Shown: positions 12,925 through 19,936, numbered from the stretch's first letter. The stretch is 19,936 nt of DNA from Limivivens sp034101475 (GCA_034101475.1 JAXEJQ010000114.1:1-19936), one strand, 5' to 3'. Translations and numbers: made by a program. The notes: generated by a model not told the origin, from the sequence alone.

Positions 12925-15303
12925 TTATTTTTTAAAGTTTACGATGGTTACCCCGGCATCCCCTTCTCCGAATTCACCCAGCCGGTAGGTATCGACTGTT
13001 TTCAGGCGGCGGAGGTAATTGTGAACGGCTTTGCGCAGGGCGCCGGTGCCTTTGCCGTGCACGATACGCACCTGGGGAATGTGGGCGATGTAAGCGTCGT
13101 CCAGATATTTATCCAGCTCAGACAAAGCTTCATCCACAGTTTTTCCCAGGAGATTGATTTCCGTGCCCACAGACGCGGATTTGGACATCCGGATCTTTCC
13201 GCTTCCGGTCCGGTTCAGGTTTGGTGTGCTGATGACGGTTTCATCCAGCTTTTCCAGATCTTTGATATTGACCTGGGAACGGAGGATCCCCATCTGGACA
13301 AAGAGATCCCCTTTGGCGTTGGGGAGGGTGCTGACGGTACCGTTCAGATTCAGGGTCAGTACCCGGACACTGTCACCCAGCTTCAGATCCCTGGCTGTCA
13401 GGGTCTTATTGGCCTTTTTCTGATTTTTCAGAGCCAGCTTCTGATCCACGGAGGACATTTTGTCACGCAGCCTGGAGCGCTCCTGCTCCATGGCTTTGGC
13501 TGTCATGCCTTCCTTGCCGTATTTGTTGAAGTTTTTAATGGTTTCATCAGCGTAGTCCTTGGCTTCCTGGAGAATTTTCCGGGCCTGTTCGTTTGCTTCC
13601 CGCAAAATCCGGTCTCTGGAGTCGTTGAGTCTTTCCGTCTTCTGCTCCAGCTGGGCTTTCAGATTCTTGATTTCTTCCTTGTAGCGGGCCAGCTCCTCCT
13701 GCTCCTTCTCAATGGTCACACGGCTGTGCTCCAGATCACTTAAAAGATCCTCAAAACTTTCATCCTGTTCTGTCAGCCGTCCTCTGGCGTCTTCAATGAT
13801 TTCCGCGGGCAGTCCCAGCTTTCCGGAAATGGCGAAAGCGTTGCTTTTCCCGGGGATACCGATCAGGAGGCGGTAGGTGGGACGGAGGGTCTCCACATTA
13901 AATTCGCAGCAGCCGTTTTCCACACCGGGAGTAGTCAGGGCGTAAACCTTCAGCTCACTGTAATGTGTGGTAGCCATGGTGCAGATGCCCTTCTGATGCA
14001 GGCTGGACAGAATGGAGGTGGCCAGGGCCGCACCCTCTGTGGGATCAGTTCCGGCACCCAGCTCATCGAAAAGCACCAGGCTGTTTTCGTCTGCTTCTTT
14101 TAGAATCGAGACAATATTTTTCATATGAGAAGAAAAAGTACTTAAGCTCTGCTCAATGCTCTGTTCATCTCCGATATCCGCAAAAACATCATGAAAAACG
14201 GAAAGCTCCGAGCGGTCAAAAGCGGGAATATGGAGACCGGCCTGTCCCATGAGAGTGAACAGTCCCACCGTTTTCAGGGACACGGTCTTTCCGCCGGTGT
14301 TCGGGCCCGTGATGATCAGAAGACGAAATTCCCTTCCTAAATGGATATCAATGGGGACCACTGTCTTCCGGTCCAGAAGCGGATGGCGGCCTTTTTTGAT
14401 GTGGATCCAGCCCTCTTCATTGAAAATGGGTTCGCTGCCGTTCATGGAGCGGGAAAGCTGAGCACGGGCGAAGATAAAGTCCAGGTCTGTCAGAAGGGCA
14501 ATATCCTCATGGAGTGCTTCCAGATTGTCGCCCAGCAGGTCGCTTAGAGAGGCCAGAATTGCCTCGATTTCTTTTTCTTCTTTCAGTTCAAGCTCCCGCA
14601 GATCGTTATTCAGCTTAATTACCGCCATGGGCTCCACAAAAAGCGTGGAACCGGTGGAGGACTGGTCATGAATCATGCCGGCGACCTGGGATTTATATTC
14701 TGCTTTTACGGGAATACAGTAGCGTCCGTTGCGCATGGTAACCACCGGATCCTGGAGATAGGTCCGGACAGAGCCATTTACCATGGAGGTAAGCTGGGCG
14801 TGAATTTTGTCATTTATGTTTTTCATGGCCCGACGCACCTGACGAAGGCCGGGACTCGCATCGTCACTGATCTCTTCCTCAGAGGGAAGGCAGCGGCGAA
14901 TCTCGGCGGCCACATTGGCCAGGGGCTGGAGGGCATCAAAACGTCCGTCCAGAGAATCTTCGGTGTCAACGGAATTCTCCCGGCGGCCGTAATTTTTCAC
15001 CCGGGCGCAGATTTCCAGAACCCGGCAGATTCGCACCAGCTCTTCCGGACTGATGATGCTGCCCACCTCCAGCCGTTTCAGAGAACCGCGGATATCTGTG
15101 ACTCCCTGGAAAGAAATACTGCCTTTCTGGCAGAGACGGCTGACCGCATCGCTGGTTTCCTTCTGAGCAGCCTGGATTTCGAACAGATTGCAGGAGGGCA
15201 GGAGATCCCGGCATCGTTCTTTCGCCAGAACTGAACCAGCAAAGCCTGTGAGCTGTTCAATGATTTTTGTATATTCTAATGTCTTCAAAACTTTTGGATT
15301 CAT
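12925..15303 (-). CDS. mutS2: MutS2 (ATPase with Smr domain)
   Basis: A 792-residue MutS2/RqcU-type protein. It has the core/lever region, an ABC-type ATPase with Walker A GPNTGGKT at 333-340, and Walker B followed by the signature region in LVLFDELGAGTDPTEG. A coiled coil covers about 515-620 and the C-terminal Smr domain about 711-792, with HGKGTG at 749-754. In Firmicutes the family is linked to recombination control and to ribosome-collision rescue. The Smr LDxR/LDxH motif is changed here to INLLG (716-720), which may mean loss of nuclease activity. AGGTGG lies before the ATG. It is the first gene of the minus-strand cluster with the two-component system. Confidence 0.96.
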   Translation of the reverse strand: MNPKVLKTLEYTKIIEQLTGFAGSVLAKERCRDLLPSCNLFEIQAAQKETSDAVSRLCQKGSISFQGVTDIRGSLKRLEVGSIISPEELVRICRVLEICARVKNYGRRENSVDTEDSLDGRFDALQPLANVAAEIRRCLPSEEEISDDASPGLRQVRRAMKNINDKIHAQLTSMVNGSVRTYLQDPVVTMRNGRYCIPVKAEYKSQVAGMIHDQSSTGSTLFVEPMAVIKLNNDLRELELKEEKEIEAILASLSDLLGDNLEALHEDIALLTDLDFIFARAQLSRSMNGSEPIFNEEGWIHIKKGRHPLLDRKTVVPIDIHLGREFRLLIITGPNTGGKTVSLKTVGLFTLMGQAGLHIPAFDRSELSVFHDVFADIGDEQSIEQSLSTFSSHMKNIVSILKEADENSLVLFDELGAGTDPTEGAALATSILSSLHQKGICTMATTHYSELKVYALTTPGVENGCCEFNVETLRPTYRLLIGIPGKSNAFAISGKLGLPAEIIEDARGRLTEQDESFEDLLSDLEHSRVTIEKEQEELARYKEEIKNLKAQLEQKTERLNDSRDRILREANEQARKILQEAKDYADETIKNFNKYGKEGMTAKAMEQERSRLRDKMSSVDQKLALKNQKKANKTLTARDLKLGDSVRVLTLNLNGTVSTLPNAKGDLFVQMGILRSQVNIKDLEKLDETVISTPNLNRTGSGKIRMSKSASVGTEINLLGKTVDEALSELDKYLDDAYIAHIPQVRIVHGKGTGALRKAVHNYLRRLKTVDTYRLGEFGEGDAGVTIVNFKK

Positions 15304-15440
15304 TGTATACCACCTTGTTTTTATTCATTCCCCTGTACGTTTTTAATGACTGAACTGTCCGGAGCCGTCTTCCGGAATCACGGAAGAGGCAGAAACTCTG
15401 AACAGTTTCATTTTAACCTATTTTAGAAGAAATGAAAACA
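15304..15440 (-). promoter_or_regulatory. mutS2 promoter and folded leader
   Basis: On the minus strand TTTTCA (rc of 15433-15438) and TAAAAT (rc of 15410-15415) are separated by 17 bases, a plausible sigma-A promoter about 107 bases before the mutS2 ATG. The leader between contains a 7-bp hairpin (15368-15374 with 15381-15387, loop of 6). An outer AACTGT/ACAGTT pair also flanks it. No T-run follows the hairpin, so it is not an obvious terminator. Confidence 0.5.
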
Positions 15441-15489
15441 TATATTTGTAAAAACGGGAGCTTCCATTCATAAATTGTTCATAACTTCC

Positions 15490-15498
15490 TGCTACAAT
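15490..15498 (+). promoter_or_regulatory. extended -10 promoter of the HtrA-like gene
   Basis: TGCTACAAT at 15490-15498 fits the extended -10 pattern TGnTAnAAT. No good -35 box is present at 16-18 bases. Transcription would begin about 35 bases before the start codon. It lies back-to-back with the mutS2 promoter. Confidence 0.5.
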
Positions 15499-15538
15499 AT
15501 CGAAGACTAATATGGTATGAGCCAAGGGACCAATGGAC

Positions 15539-16858
15539 ATGAAGCTCCGGATGAATTTTCAGGAGTTGAAGGAGTATCTTTTTATGCAGGATAAGGATAA
15601 ACAGGAATATACATTTATCAGCGAGCAGATACGAAAGAAGCCTTTTTATCGAAAACAGTGGTTTCAAAGAAGTGTAATTACTCTTGGACTGGCCGTCCTT
15701 TTCGGAGGAGCGGCAGGGGTGGCTTTTGCTGTTGTGAAGCCATGGGCGGAGAATCTGTTCGGAACTCCTGAGGAGCCTGCCCGTATTATGGTGCCTCAGG
15801 AGCCTGTGGAGGATGCGCAGGAAAAGCCGGAGCTGATTACGGAGATCGGGGAGCAGGAAAGCAGTGGGACAGACAGCGCGGGAGAATACATAGATATTTC
15901 GGACTATCGGGAGCTCTATGCCCAGATGGCAGAGGTAGCCATGGATGCAACACAGTCGATTGTGACAGTGACCGGAGAAGTCAGTGATCTGGATCTGTTT
16001 CGTGAGGCAGATGAGCGGAGTATTCAGTGCGACGGTCTGATCGTAGCAAAAAACAGCTCTCATATTTATATCAGCACCGAATGGGAGACCATTTCAGACG
16101 CGAAAAAAATCATGGTTTCTTTCCGGGACGGCGTTACGGCGGAAGCGAAGCTTCAGAAAAAGGACAGCATTCTGGGAACGGCCGTGATAAAGGTGAGTCT
16201 GGATTCCCTGCCTGAGCAGACTGCTCAGGACGTTGCGGTGGCCGTTCTGGGAAATACCGGAAAGATCGAAGCGGGGATGCCGGTGATTGCGGCCGGAAGC
16301 CCTCTGGGCTACAGCGATTCCCTGGCTTTCGGTATGATTACGTCTGTAATATCTTTGTCTGTCACAGACGGACAGTATGGACTGCTGACCACAGACATGA
16401 TTGGAAGTGATCAGGGCAGCGGCGTTTTGCTGAATCTGGATGGAGATATTATCGGGCTGATTGCCCAGCGGTTTAGTGGAGGAGATAATGATGCCATGCT
16501 CTGCGGGCTTAATATCAATGATCTGCAGGAAAGCATTTCAGATCTTTCCAACGATACCACCAGGGCATTTCTGGGGCTTCGCGGCAGAGACATCAGTGAC
16601 ACGGTCAGCGCAGAACTGGATATGCCGGCCGGGATGTTTGTCCGGGAAGTCATGGATGGTTCTCCGGCTATGCATGCGGGGGTGCAGAAGGCGGACATTC
16701 TCACGGAAATTGACGGTGAAGAGATTACAAATGTATCTGACTATGTACTGGCGCTCAGAAAGTGCAGCCCGGGGGATGTGGTGCGTCTGACGATTCAGCG
16801 CAAGAGTATGGATAAATACGTCAGCCTTGATATTGATATCGCGCTGGGAGGAAGATAG
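15539..16858 (+). CDS. membrane-anchored HtrA-like pseudoprotease with PDZ domain
   Basis: Numbered from an upstream ATG at 15533, the product has a ~45-residue cytoplasmic basic segment and one transmembrane helix (about 46-68). An acidic linker follows, then a trypsin/DegP-like domain (about 130-330) and a PDZ domain (about 345-435). It has the layout of Firmicutes HtrA proteins, but the triad is gone. The NNHV position reads TEWET (His to Glu185), TDLAV reads LGTAV (Asp to Gly215), and GNSGGPLLN reads DQGSGVLLN (Ser to Gly295, with Ser296 one place later). The fold-defining GSPLGY and IGL strands remain, so it is probably a folded, non-proteolytic surface binding or chaperone-like protein. 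Start: AAGGGA is better spaced for the ATG at 15539 than for that at 15533. It is divergent from mutS2. Confidence 0.85.
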   Translation: MKLRMNFQELKEYLFMQDKDKQEYTFISEQIRKKPFYRKQWFQRSVITLGLAVLFGGAAGVAFAVVKPWAENLFGTPEEPARIMVPQEPVEDAQEKPELITEIGEQESSGTDSAGEYIDISDYRELYAQMAEVAMDATQSIVTVTGEVSDLDLFREADERSIQCDGLIVAKNSSHIYISTEWETISDAKKIMVSFRDGVTAEAKLQKKDSILGTAVIKVSLDSLPEQTAQDVAVAVLGNTGKIEAGMPVIAAGSPLGYSDSLAFGMITSVISLSVTDGQYGLLTTDMIGSDQGSGVLLNLDGDIIGLIAQRFSGGDNDAMLCGLNINDLQESISDLSNDTTRAFLGLRGRDISDTVSAELDMPAGMFVREVMDGSPAMHAGVQKADILTEIDGEEITNVSDYVLALRKCSPGDVVRLTIQRKSMDKYVSLDIDIALGGR

Positions 16859-16913
16859 CGAAAGAGATGTGGAAGAAGCAAAGAGGCTGGACATTGGGAG
16901 CGGTAGGAGAAAG

Positions 16914-16948
16914 AAAAAAACCACTTATGCGCAAGCGCATTGTGGTTT
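16914..16948 (-). terminator. hairpin with T-run on the minus strand
   Basis: AAACCAC (16918-16924) pairs with GTGGTTT (16942-16948), and ATGCGC (16927-16932) with GCGCAT (16935-16940). The only good T-run is on the minus strand (rc of the A-tract 16914-16920). The plus strand shows only TTTATGACTTCTG. It may end plus-strand transcription of the HtrA-like gene weakly, but by shape it is a minus-strand terminator with no annotated minus-strand gene upstream. Confidence 0.6.
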
Positions 16949-17000
16949 ATGACTTCTGACCCTGGCATCATAAAATTTTGCATGGCGCTGAAAAGTTACA

Positions 17001-17048
17001 GGAAGAAATCGATAACAGAAGAAATCAATAACAGAAGAAATAGAGAAT
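17001..17048 (+). repeat. three tandem 16-base repeats upstream of yhaM
   Basis: Consecutive 16-base units GGAAGAAATCGATAAC, AGAAGAAATCAATAAC and AGAAGAAATAGAGAAT end 24 bases before the yhaM start codon. They would lie in the 5' untranslated region if transcription starts near a weak TAAAAT at 16971. Confidence 0.75.
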
Positions 17049-17072
17049 AGAAAATGGGAAGGAAACGGAAGT

Positions 17073-18017
17073 ATGAAATATATTGAAAGCCTGCGGGAAG
17101 GTGAGCGCGTAGGAGATATTTATCTGTGCAAATTTAAACAGTCTGCTGTGACAAAGAACGGAAAACCTTATGAAAATGTGATTTTACAGGATAAAACAGG
17201 AACCATTGATGCCAAGATCTGGGATCCGGGTTCCGCGGGAATCAATGAATTTGATACCCTCGACTATGTGGATGTGGTGGGAGATGTCACCAGTTTCCAG
17301 GGGACCCTGCAGCTGAATATCAAACGGGTGCGGGTGGTTGCAGAGGGAGAATATGATCCCAGGGATTATCTTCCGGTGAGCAGCCGGGACCTGAATGAGA
17401 TGTATGCAGAGCTGATACACTATGAGTCTGCCATTCAGAATCCGCATCTGAAAAAGCTGGCAGATTCCTTTTTCGTGGAAAATGCCAATTTTATCAAAGC
17501 GTTTAAAAATCATTCCGCGGCGAAGAGCGTACACCATGGCTTTATTGGCGGGCTGCTGGAGCATACGCTGAGCGTGGTGAAGCTTTGCAGCTTTTTTGCG
17601 GATCAGTATCCGTTCCTGAACCGGGATCTGCTTGTATGTGCGGCGATGTTCCATGATATTGGAAAAATCAAGGAGCTTTCTGAGTTCCCTGAAAATGATT
17701 ATACGGATGACGGACAGCTTCTGGGGCATATTATCATGGGCGTGGAGCTGGTAGGTGTCGGGATCCGCCGGATTCCGGATTTCCCCAAAAAGCTTGCCAG
17801 TGAGCTGAAGCATTGTATTCTGGCCCATCACGGGGAGCTGGAGTACGGATCCCCGAAAAAACCGGCTCTGCCCGAGGCGCTGGCTCTGAATTTTGCGGAT
17901 AATGCAGATGCGAAGATGGAGACATTCCGGGAAGCACTGAACGCTTCCGGAGGAAGCGGCGAATGGCTGGGCTATAACCGGTTCTTTGAATCGAATATCA
18001 GAAAATCCAGCCTGTAA
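17073..18017 (+). CDS. yhaM: 3'-5' exoribonuclease YhaM family
   Basis: A 314-residue protein with an N-terminal OB-fold nucleic-acid-binding domain (about 10-92) and a C-terminal HD hydrolase domain (about 145-290). The metal-binding set is His154/His155, His164 (LLEHTLSVV), the doublet His194-Asp195 (FHDIGKIKEL), the later LAHHGELEYGSPKKP and the final ADNADAK. This matches B. subtilis YhaM, a Mn-dependent exonuclease that trims RNA and single-stranded DNA 3' ends. GGGAAGGA precedes the ATG at 9 bases. rlmD follows after 10 bases, so the two RNA-metabolism genes are probably co-transcribed. Confidence 0.95.
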   Translation: MKYIESLREGERVGDIYLCKFKQSAVTKNGKPYENVILQDKTGTIDAKIWDPGSAGINEFDTLDYVDVVGDVTSFQGTLQLNIKRVRVVAEGEYDPRDYLPVSSRDLNEMYAELIHYESAIQNPHLKKLADSFFVENANFIKAFKNHSAAKSVHHGFIGGLLEHTLSVVKLCSFFADQYPFLNRDLLVCAAMFHDIGKIKELSEFPENDYTDDGQLLGHIIMGVELVGVGIRRIPDFPKKLASELKHCILAHHGELEYGSPKKPALPEALALNFADNADAKMETFREALNASGGSGEWLGYNRFFESNIRKSSL

Positions 18018-18027
18018 GGAATGATGT

Positions 18028-19395
18028 ATGAAGAAAGATGATATTGTAAGATTAAAAATAGAGGATATGAGTGCGGAGGGCTCCGGTATCGGAAAGCTGG
18101 AGGGGTTTGCCCTGTTCGTGAAGGACGCGATTATCGGCGACGAAGTGGAAGCGAAAATCATGAAAATGAAGAAGAATTACGGCTATGCCAGGCTGCTTCG
18201 GATTCTGTCTCCTTCCGCTGACCGCACAGAGACTCCCTGTCCGGTTGCCCGCCAGTGCGGCGGCTGCCAGATTCAGGCCATGAATTACCAGGCACAGCTG
18301 CGCTTTAAGGAGAACAAGATTTTCAATAATCTGCAGCGGATCGGTGGATTTGACCGCGCGTTTCTGGAATCCATCCGGGAGCCTTTTATTGGCATGGAGG
18401 ATCCCTGGCGCTATCGAAACAAAGCGCAGTTCCCGGTGGGAAAAAACCGGGATGGACGAACGGTCACCGGATTTTATGCAGGCAGAACTCACACGATTAT
18501 CGAAAACCGAAACTGCCTGCTGGGCAGGGAAGTCAATGAAGAGGTTCTGAATGCAGTTCTGGACTGGATGGAACGCTCCGGCGCGCAGCCCTATGATGAA
18601 GAAACCGGAAAGGGTCTGGTGCGCCATATTCTGATTCGCTGTGGCTTTACCACCCAGGAGGTTATGGTCTGTCTTGTTATCAATGGCAAAGAGATTCCAA
18701 AGCCGGAGCTATTGGTGGAAAAACTGAAGAACATTTCGGGAATGACCAGCATTACGCTCAATGTGAACAGAGAACGTACCAATGTCATTCTTGGCAGACA
18801 GATTCTTCCCTTATGGGGAAAGACATACATTGAAGACTGTATCGGTGATATCCGCTATCAGATTTCACCATTGTCCTTTTTCCAGGTAAACCCTGTTCAG
18901 ACCCGGAAGCTCTACAGCAAGGCTCTGGAATATGCCGGTCTTACAGGAAAAGAAACTGTGTGGGATCTGTACTGCGGCATTGGAACCATCTCTCTCTTCC
19001 TGGCTGGAGCTGCAGCCAAAGTTTATGGGGTGGAGATCGTCCCGGCAGCCATCGAGGATGCCCGCCGGAATGCGGCTCTGAACGGCATTGAAAATGTCGA
19101 GTTTTTCGTCGGGAAAGCAGAAGAAGTTTTCCCAGAAAAATTTGCAAGAGAAAAAATTTCAGCAGATGTGGTTGTAGTGGACCCACCGAGAAAAGGATGT
19201 GAAGAAAATCTGCTGGAGACCATTGTGGAGATGGCACCGGAGCGGATCGTGTACGTAAGCTGCGACAGTGCGACTCTGGCGAGAGATTTAAAGTTCCTTT
19301 GCGAAAAAGGATATGAGCTGCGCAGATGGTGCGGAACGGACCAGTTTCCTATGAGCGTTCATGTTGAGACGGTTTGTTTATTATCACGGAAATAA
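18028..19395 (+). CDS. rlmD: 23S rRNA (uracil-C5) methyltransferase, RlmD/RumA family
   Basis: A 455-residue enzyme that methylates C5 of uracil in 23S rRNA (U1939 class; Firmicutes homologues may also do U747). The N-terminal TRAM domain spans about 1-60. [4Fe-4S] ligands are Cys71, Cys77 and Cys80 (CPVARQCGGC) plus the Cys in NRNCLLG. The SAM-binding motif is DLYCGIGTISLFLA, followed by VDPPRKGCEENLL and YVSCDSATLARDL with the catalytic Cys. The motif set and length are complete. AAGGA overlaps the yhaM stop and sits 7 bases before the ATG. The gene ends just before a mobile-element boundary. Confidence 0.95.
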   Translation: MKKDDIVRLKIEDMSAEGSGIGKLEGFALFVKDAIIGDEVEAKIMKMKKNYGYARLLRILSPSADRTETPCPVARQCGGCQIQAMNYQAQLRFKENKIFNNLQRIGGFDRAFLESIREPFIGMEDPWRYRNKAQFPVGKNRDGRTVTGFYAGRTHTIIENRNCLLGREVNEEVLNAVLDWMERSGAQPYDEETGKGLVRHILIRCGFTTQEVMVCLVINGKEIPKPELLVEKLKNISGMTSITLNVNRERTNVILGRQILPLWGKTYIEDCIGDIRYQISPLSFFQVNPVQTRKLYSKALEYAGLTGKETVWDLYCGIGTISLFLAGAAAKVYGVEIVPAAIEDARRNAALNGIENVEFFVGKAEEVFPEKFAREKISADVVVVDPPRKGCEENLLETIVEMAPERIVYVSCDSATLARDLKFLCEKGYELRRWCGTDQFPMSVHVETVCLLSRK

Positions 19396-19420
19396 GCGGT
19401 TTTCCATGAAATCCTGATTA

Positions 19421-19484
19421 AAAAAGTCGTATCTGCCCACGATTTGTCCACGGTAAAATTAAATGTGGGCAGATACAGCTTTTT
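19421..19484 (+). terminator. 12-bp perfect inverted repeat after rlmD (terminator-like)
   Basis: GTATCTGCCCAC (19429-19440) and GTGGGCAGATAC (19465-19476) are perfectly complementary. Outer AAAAAG (19421-19426) and CTTTTT (19479-19484) extend the pairing past two mismatches. The loop is 24 bases. It can act as the rlmD terminator. The right arm is also the last coding codons of the integrase remnant, so it may instead relate to an element end. Confidence 0.6.
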
Positions 19485-19644
19485 CGAAAGCTTCTACAGC
19501 AGAATCTTCCATTTCGGGCGTTTCGTGTACATATGTCTGTAGCGTGGTCTTTATATCTGTATGCCCTAGACGCATTTGTACACTTTTTGGGCTAACTCCA
19601 GACTCAATCAGCATAGTTGCATGCGTATGACGAAAATGTAGTGC
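19459..19644 (-). pseudogene. phage-type tyrosine integrase, C-terminal remnant
   Basis: On the minus strand about 62 codons remain, ending in TAA at 19459. The product has FRHTHATMLIESGVSPKSV, then RLGH, then LQTYVHE. This is the Arg-II box, the second His and the catalytic Tyr region of a phage-type (Int/XerD) recombinase. The N-terminal arm, core-binding domain and first Arg are missing. The fragment stops at the conserved ALHFRH motif, where a second, opposite recombinase fragment begins. It is non-functional as it stands and is evidence of an old phage or conjugative element beside rlmD. Confidence 0.85.
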
Positions 19645-19873
19645 TCTACATTTCCGCCATTACTTTGCCATCCATTCTTTTGCACAGGCAGAGAAAAAAG
19701 GACGTCCGGTAAATGATTCTGTACCGTTCCTGTCCGTTTATCTTGGACACCATGACATGGATGAGACTGAGAAGTACCTGAAATTCAGCAGCGATATGTT
19801 CCCCGAATACACGGAATTGTTTGAAGATTATGCTGCAAGCGTATTCATGGAGGTGGGCGATGAGGAAAAATAA
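19643..19873 (+). pseudogene. tyrosine recombinase, C-terminal remnant
   Basis: On the plus strand 76 codons remain in an open frame ending in TAA at 19871-19873. They read ALHFRHYFAIHSFAQAE, then YLGHHDMDETEKYL, then a hydrophilic tail ending GDEEK. This is the Arg-II box, His and catalytic Tyr of a recombinase from the multi-recombinase (Tn554 TnpA / RIT-like) type. The N-terminal ~250 residues are absent, and no start codon with a ribosome binding site exists upstream. It overlaps the next recombinase gene by 14 bases, the arrangement typical of recombinase-pair or -trio operons. Confidence 0.8.
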
Positions 19874-19936
19874 ACTTCCCGACTTCATGCTTCTGCTGGA
19901 ACAGTTTTTTACGGAATATATGCCACTCTCATCAGG
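19860..19936 (+). CDS. tyrosine recombinase, N-terminal part, cut by window end
   Basis: ATG at 19860 follows GGAGGTGGGCG, a good ribosome binding site, and overlaps the stop of the preceding recombinase by 14 bases. The visible 25 residues (MRKNKLPDFMLLLEQFFTEY onward) resemble the SAM-like core-binding N-terminus of the second recombinase in Tn554/RIT-type operons. Only the first 77 bases are in the window, so intactness cannot be judged. Confidence 0.65.
   Translation, partial: MRKNKLPDFMLLLEQFFTEYMPLSS

Noticed and set aside
12154..13743. 529-codon plus-strand open frame covering the response regulator and the mutS2 3' part
   Set aside because: It is antisense to two strongly recognisable genes and has Gly/Phe/Gln/His-rich low-complexity composition with no domain, so it reflects codon bias of the opposite strand.
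17001..17048. CRISPR-like short repeats
   Set aside because: The units are contiguous with no spacers, only 16 bases long and only three copies.
19646..19888. 80-codon minus-strand open frame at the window end
   Set aside because: It is antisense to a clear recombinase C-terminus and has no domain signature.

Overview
The window looks like a chromosomal segment of a Gram-positive Clostridia bacterium, most likely of the Lachnospiraceae type. This is inferred from AGGAGG-like ribosome binding sites, roughly 50% GC, a Firmicutes gene set (MutS2, YhaM, a VanW-domain protein, a DUF4080-type radical SAM protein, an RlmD-type methyltransferase) and tight head-to-tail operons with 4 to 8 base overlaps. 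No sequence search was possible, so the taxonomy is an inference.

Layout. Positions 1-1293 hold the 3' part of a GH1 beta-glucosidase gene, followed by a hairpin terminator. A tRNA-Gly(GCC) gene lies on the minus strand at 1472-1544, with its own consensus promoter and terminator. An HD-domain phosphohydrolase follows (best start a TTG at 1735), then a 400-base gap containing a terminator, an extended -10 promoter and a highly folded repeat-like leader. The next operon (2790-7811) carries a B12-binding/radical SAM protein, endonuclease III (nth), a DnaQ-like exonuclease, a 35-residue membrane peptide and a secreted VanW-domain protein. A second, very compact operon (7937-10653) holds a PurM/HypE C-terminal-domain-only protein, an Lrp/AsnC regulator, a class I/II aminotransferase and the tRNA methyltransferase TrmL.

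On the minus strand, mutS2 (15303-12925), an OmpR-type response regulator and its sensor histidine kinase run as one cluster. They converge on trmL at a shared hairpin terminator. Divergent from mutS2 is a membrane-anchored HtrA-like protein that has lost all three catalytic triad residues. Then come yhaM (3'-5' exoribonuclease) and rlmD (23S rRNA uracil-C5 methyltransferase), 10 bases apart.

After rlmD the character changes to mobile DNA. There is a 12-bp perfect inverted repeat, a C-terminal remnant of a phage-type tyrosine integrase on the minus strand, and a C-terminal remnant of a different tyrosine recombinase on the plus strand. The two remnants abut head-to-head inside the same conserved motif. 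The second overlaps the start of a further recombinase that runs off the window end, as in multi-recombinase (Tn554/RIT-like) elements.

Most of the window is ordinary housekeeping and DNA/RNA maintenance. The points most worth a second look are the pseudoprotease, the folded leader plus the in-frame palindromic triplication in the radical SAM gene, the PurM-C-only protein in its operon, and the recombinase junction behind rlmD.
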